DNA of 12,588 nt from an uncultured Collinsella sp. (GTDB taxonomy: Bacteria > Actinomycetota > Coriobacteriia > Coriobacteriales > Coriobacteriaceae), in contig CABUTN010000049.1 in the NCBI GenBank assembly GCA_902494565.1, forward strand, positions 1-12,588, written 5' to 3'. This document shows positions 11,861 through 12,588 of the stretch, in pieces. How positions within the stretch are numbered: position 1 is the stretch's first letter; each line of letters begins with the position of its first letter. The notes beneath the pieces are model-generated. The model was not told where the DNA came from and did no database searches. It was given only the letters and a program-made list of their open reading frames with translations. The position numbers and the translations under genes are program-made.

Positions 11861-12588
11861 ATGGTCGCATTCGATCGCAACCCGCAAGACTTCAAGTATC
11901 TGCGCCTGCTGTCGAGACAGTTTCCCACCGAACAATCCGCATTTACCGAAATTATCAACCTCTCGGCCATCCTTAACCTACCCAAGGGCACCGAGCATTT
12001 TATGAGCGACGTGCATGGTGAGTACGAAGCCTTTATGCACATCCTCAACAACTGCTCGGGCGTCGTGCGCGAACATGTCGACGAGATCTTTGGCGACACG
12101 CTCTCCTTTGACGAAAAGGGCGAGCTGTGTACGCTCATCTACTACCCGCGCGAGAAGATCGAGCTGGTCCGCAGTCAGCGCGAGGACTCGCCCACCTGGT
12201 ACAAGACGATGCTTGACCAGCTCATCATGGTCGCTCGCTCACTTTCAAGCCGCTACACGCGCTCCAAGGTGCGTAAGGCCATCCCGCGCGATTACGCCTA
12301 TATCATCGACGAGTTGTTGCACACGCACCCGGACGAGAACAACTATCGCGTGCGCTATCACGAGCGCATCGTGGAGTCCATCCTGGAGACCGCCAGCGCC
12401 GACGACTTTATTGAGTCGCTCGCCTCGCTCATCAAGCGCCTGGCCGTCGACCACCTGCACCTGGTGGGCGACATCTTCGACCGCGGCGGCGGCGCGGCCA
12501 AGATTATGGACCGTCTGCTCACCTACCATTCGCTCGACATCCAGTGGGGCAACCACGACCTGCTGTGGATGGGCGCTGCGACCGGTGA
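11861..12588 (+). CDS. fbp: Class III fructose-1,6-bisphosphatase, N-terminal part (cut by window end)
   Basis: The frame is open to the window end, giving 242 codons of a family whose members are about 640-670 residues. The enzyme hydrolyses fructose 1,6-bisphosphate to fructose 6-phosphate in gluconeogenesis. The class III form is a calcineurin-like metallophosphatase, unrelated to the E. coli class I enzyme. Visible metal-site motifs are SDVHGEYEAF (49-58), GDIFDRGG (203-210) and GNHDLLW (230-236), in the order and spacing of the family. The start follows NPQDFKYLRLLSRQFPT, a typical opening. ATG 11861 has GGAAGG 6 bases upstream. Transcription runs away from degV, and the leader carries the inverted repeat at 11804-11833. 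The remaining ~60% of the protein lies outside the window. Confidence 0.93.
   Translation, partial: MVAFDRNPQDFKYLRLLSRQFPTEQSAFTEIINLSAILNLPKGTEHFMSDVHGEYEAFMHILNNCSGVVREHVDEIFGDTLSFDEKGELCTLIYYPREKIELVRSQREDSPTWYKTMLDQLIMVARSLSSRYTRSKVRKAIPRDYAYIIDELLHTHPDENNYRVRYHERIVESILETASADDFIESLASLIKRLAVDHLHLVGDIFDRGGGAAKIMDRLLTYHSLDIQWGNHDLLWMGAATG

Noticed and set aside
1..12588. CRISPR array, tRNA, rRNA or complete insertion sequence
   Set aside because: I looked for regular short repeats with spacers, cloverleaf-type ends with conserved GTTCRA, and transposase genes, and found none.

Overview
The window is high-GC bacterial DNA with densely packed genes on both strands. The protein set (QueA, QueH, an RsmB/NOP-type methyltransferase, a DegV protein, a class III fructose-1,6-bisphosphatase and a TIM-barrel protein known from Firmicutes and relatives), the base composition and the GGGGAC-type intergenic repeats suggest a gut Coriobacteriia genome, most likely Collinsella or a close relative. 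That placement is an inference, not a database result.

Layout. 1-110: a truncated copy (A) of a structured repeat, then a short-chain dehydrogenase (minus strand, 112-912). 1206-2969: a plus-strand gene for a long coiled-coil protein with an acidic N-terminus and a single C-terminal membrane anchor. 2970-3210: a repeat-rich spacer holding a GGGGAC-type tandem repeat and a full copy (B) of the structured repeat. 3210-5644: a minus-strand cluster reading DUF3267 metalloprotease-like membrane protein, queH, queA. QueA and QueH carry out the last two steps of queuosine synthesis on tRNA (preQ1 to epoxyqueuosine to queuosine). 5777-7927: a plus-strand methionyl-tRNA-synthetase-like protein with an altered KMSKS loop and altered pocket residues. 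7987-9090: an RsmB/NOP-family RNA m5C methyltransferase. 9115-9285: a 56-residue membrane protein on the minus strand, convergent with the methyltransferase. 9477-10568: a TIM-barrel protein of unknown function with extra N- and C-terminal segments, followed by an intrinsic terminator. 10650-11540: a DegV-family fatty-acid-binding protein (minus). 11861 to the end: the first 242 codons of a class III fructose-1,6-bisphosphatase, behind a leader with a 10-bp inverted repeat.

Four neighbouring genes (queH, queA, the MetRS-like gene and the methyltransferase) concern tRNA or rRNA, so the centre of the window is a translation and RNA-modification neighbourhood. The rest are metabolic or unknown.

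The most unusual items are two. First, the structured repeat occurs twice in the same orientation, each time directly after the stop codon of a minus-strand gene. Segment lengths are identical and stem sequences differ in a compensated way, so it is a good candidate for an undescribed structured RNA or 3'-end element. Second, the MetRS-like protein keeps the synthetase architecture but lacks residues expected for methionine recognition and for the KMSKS catalytic lysine.
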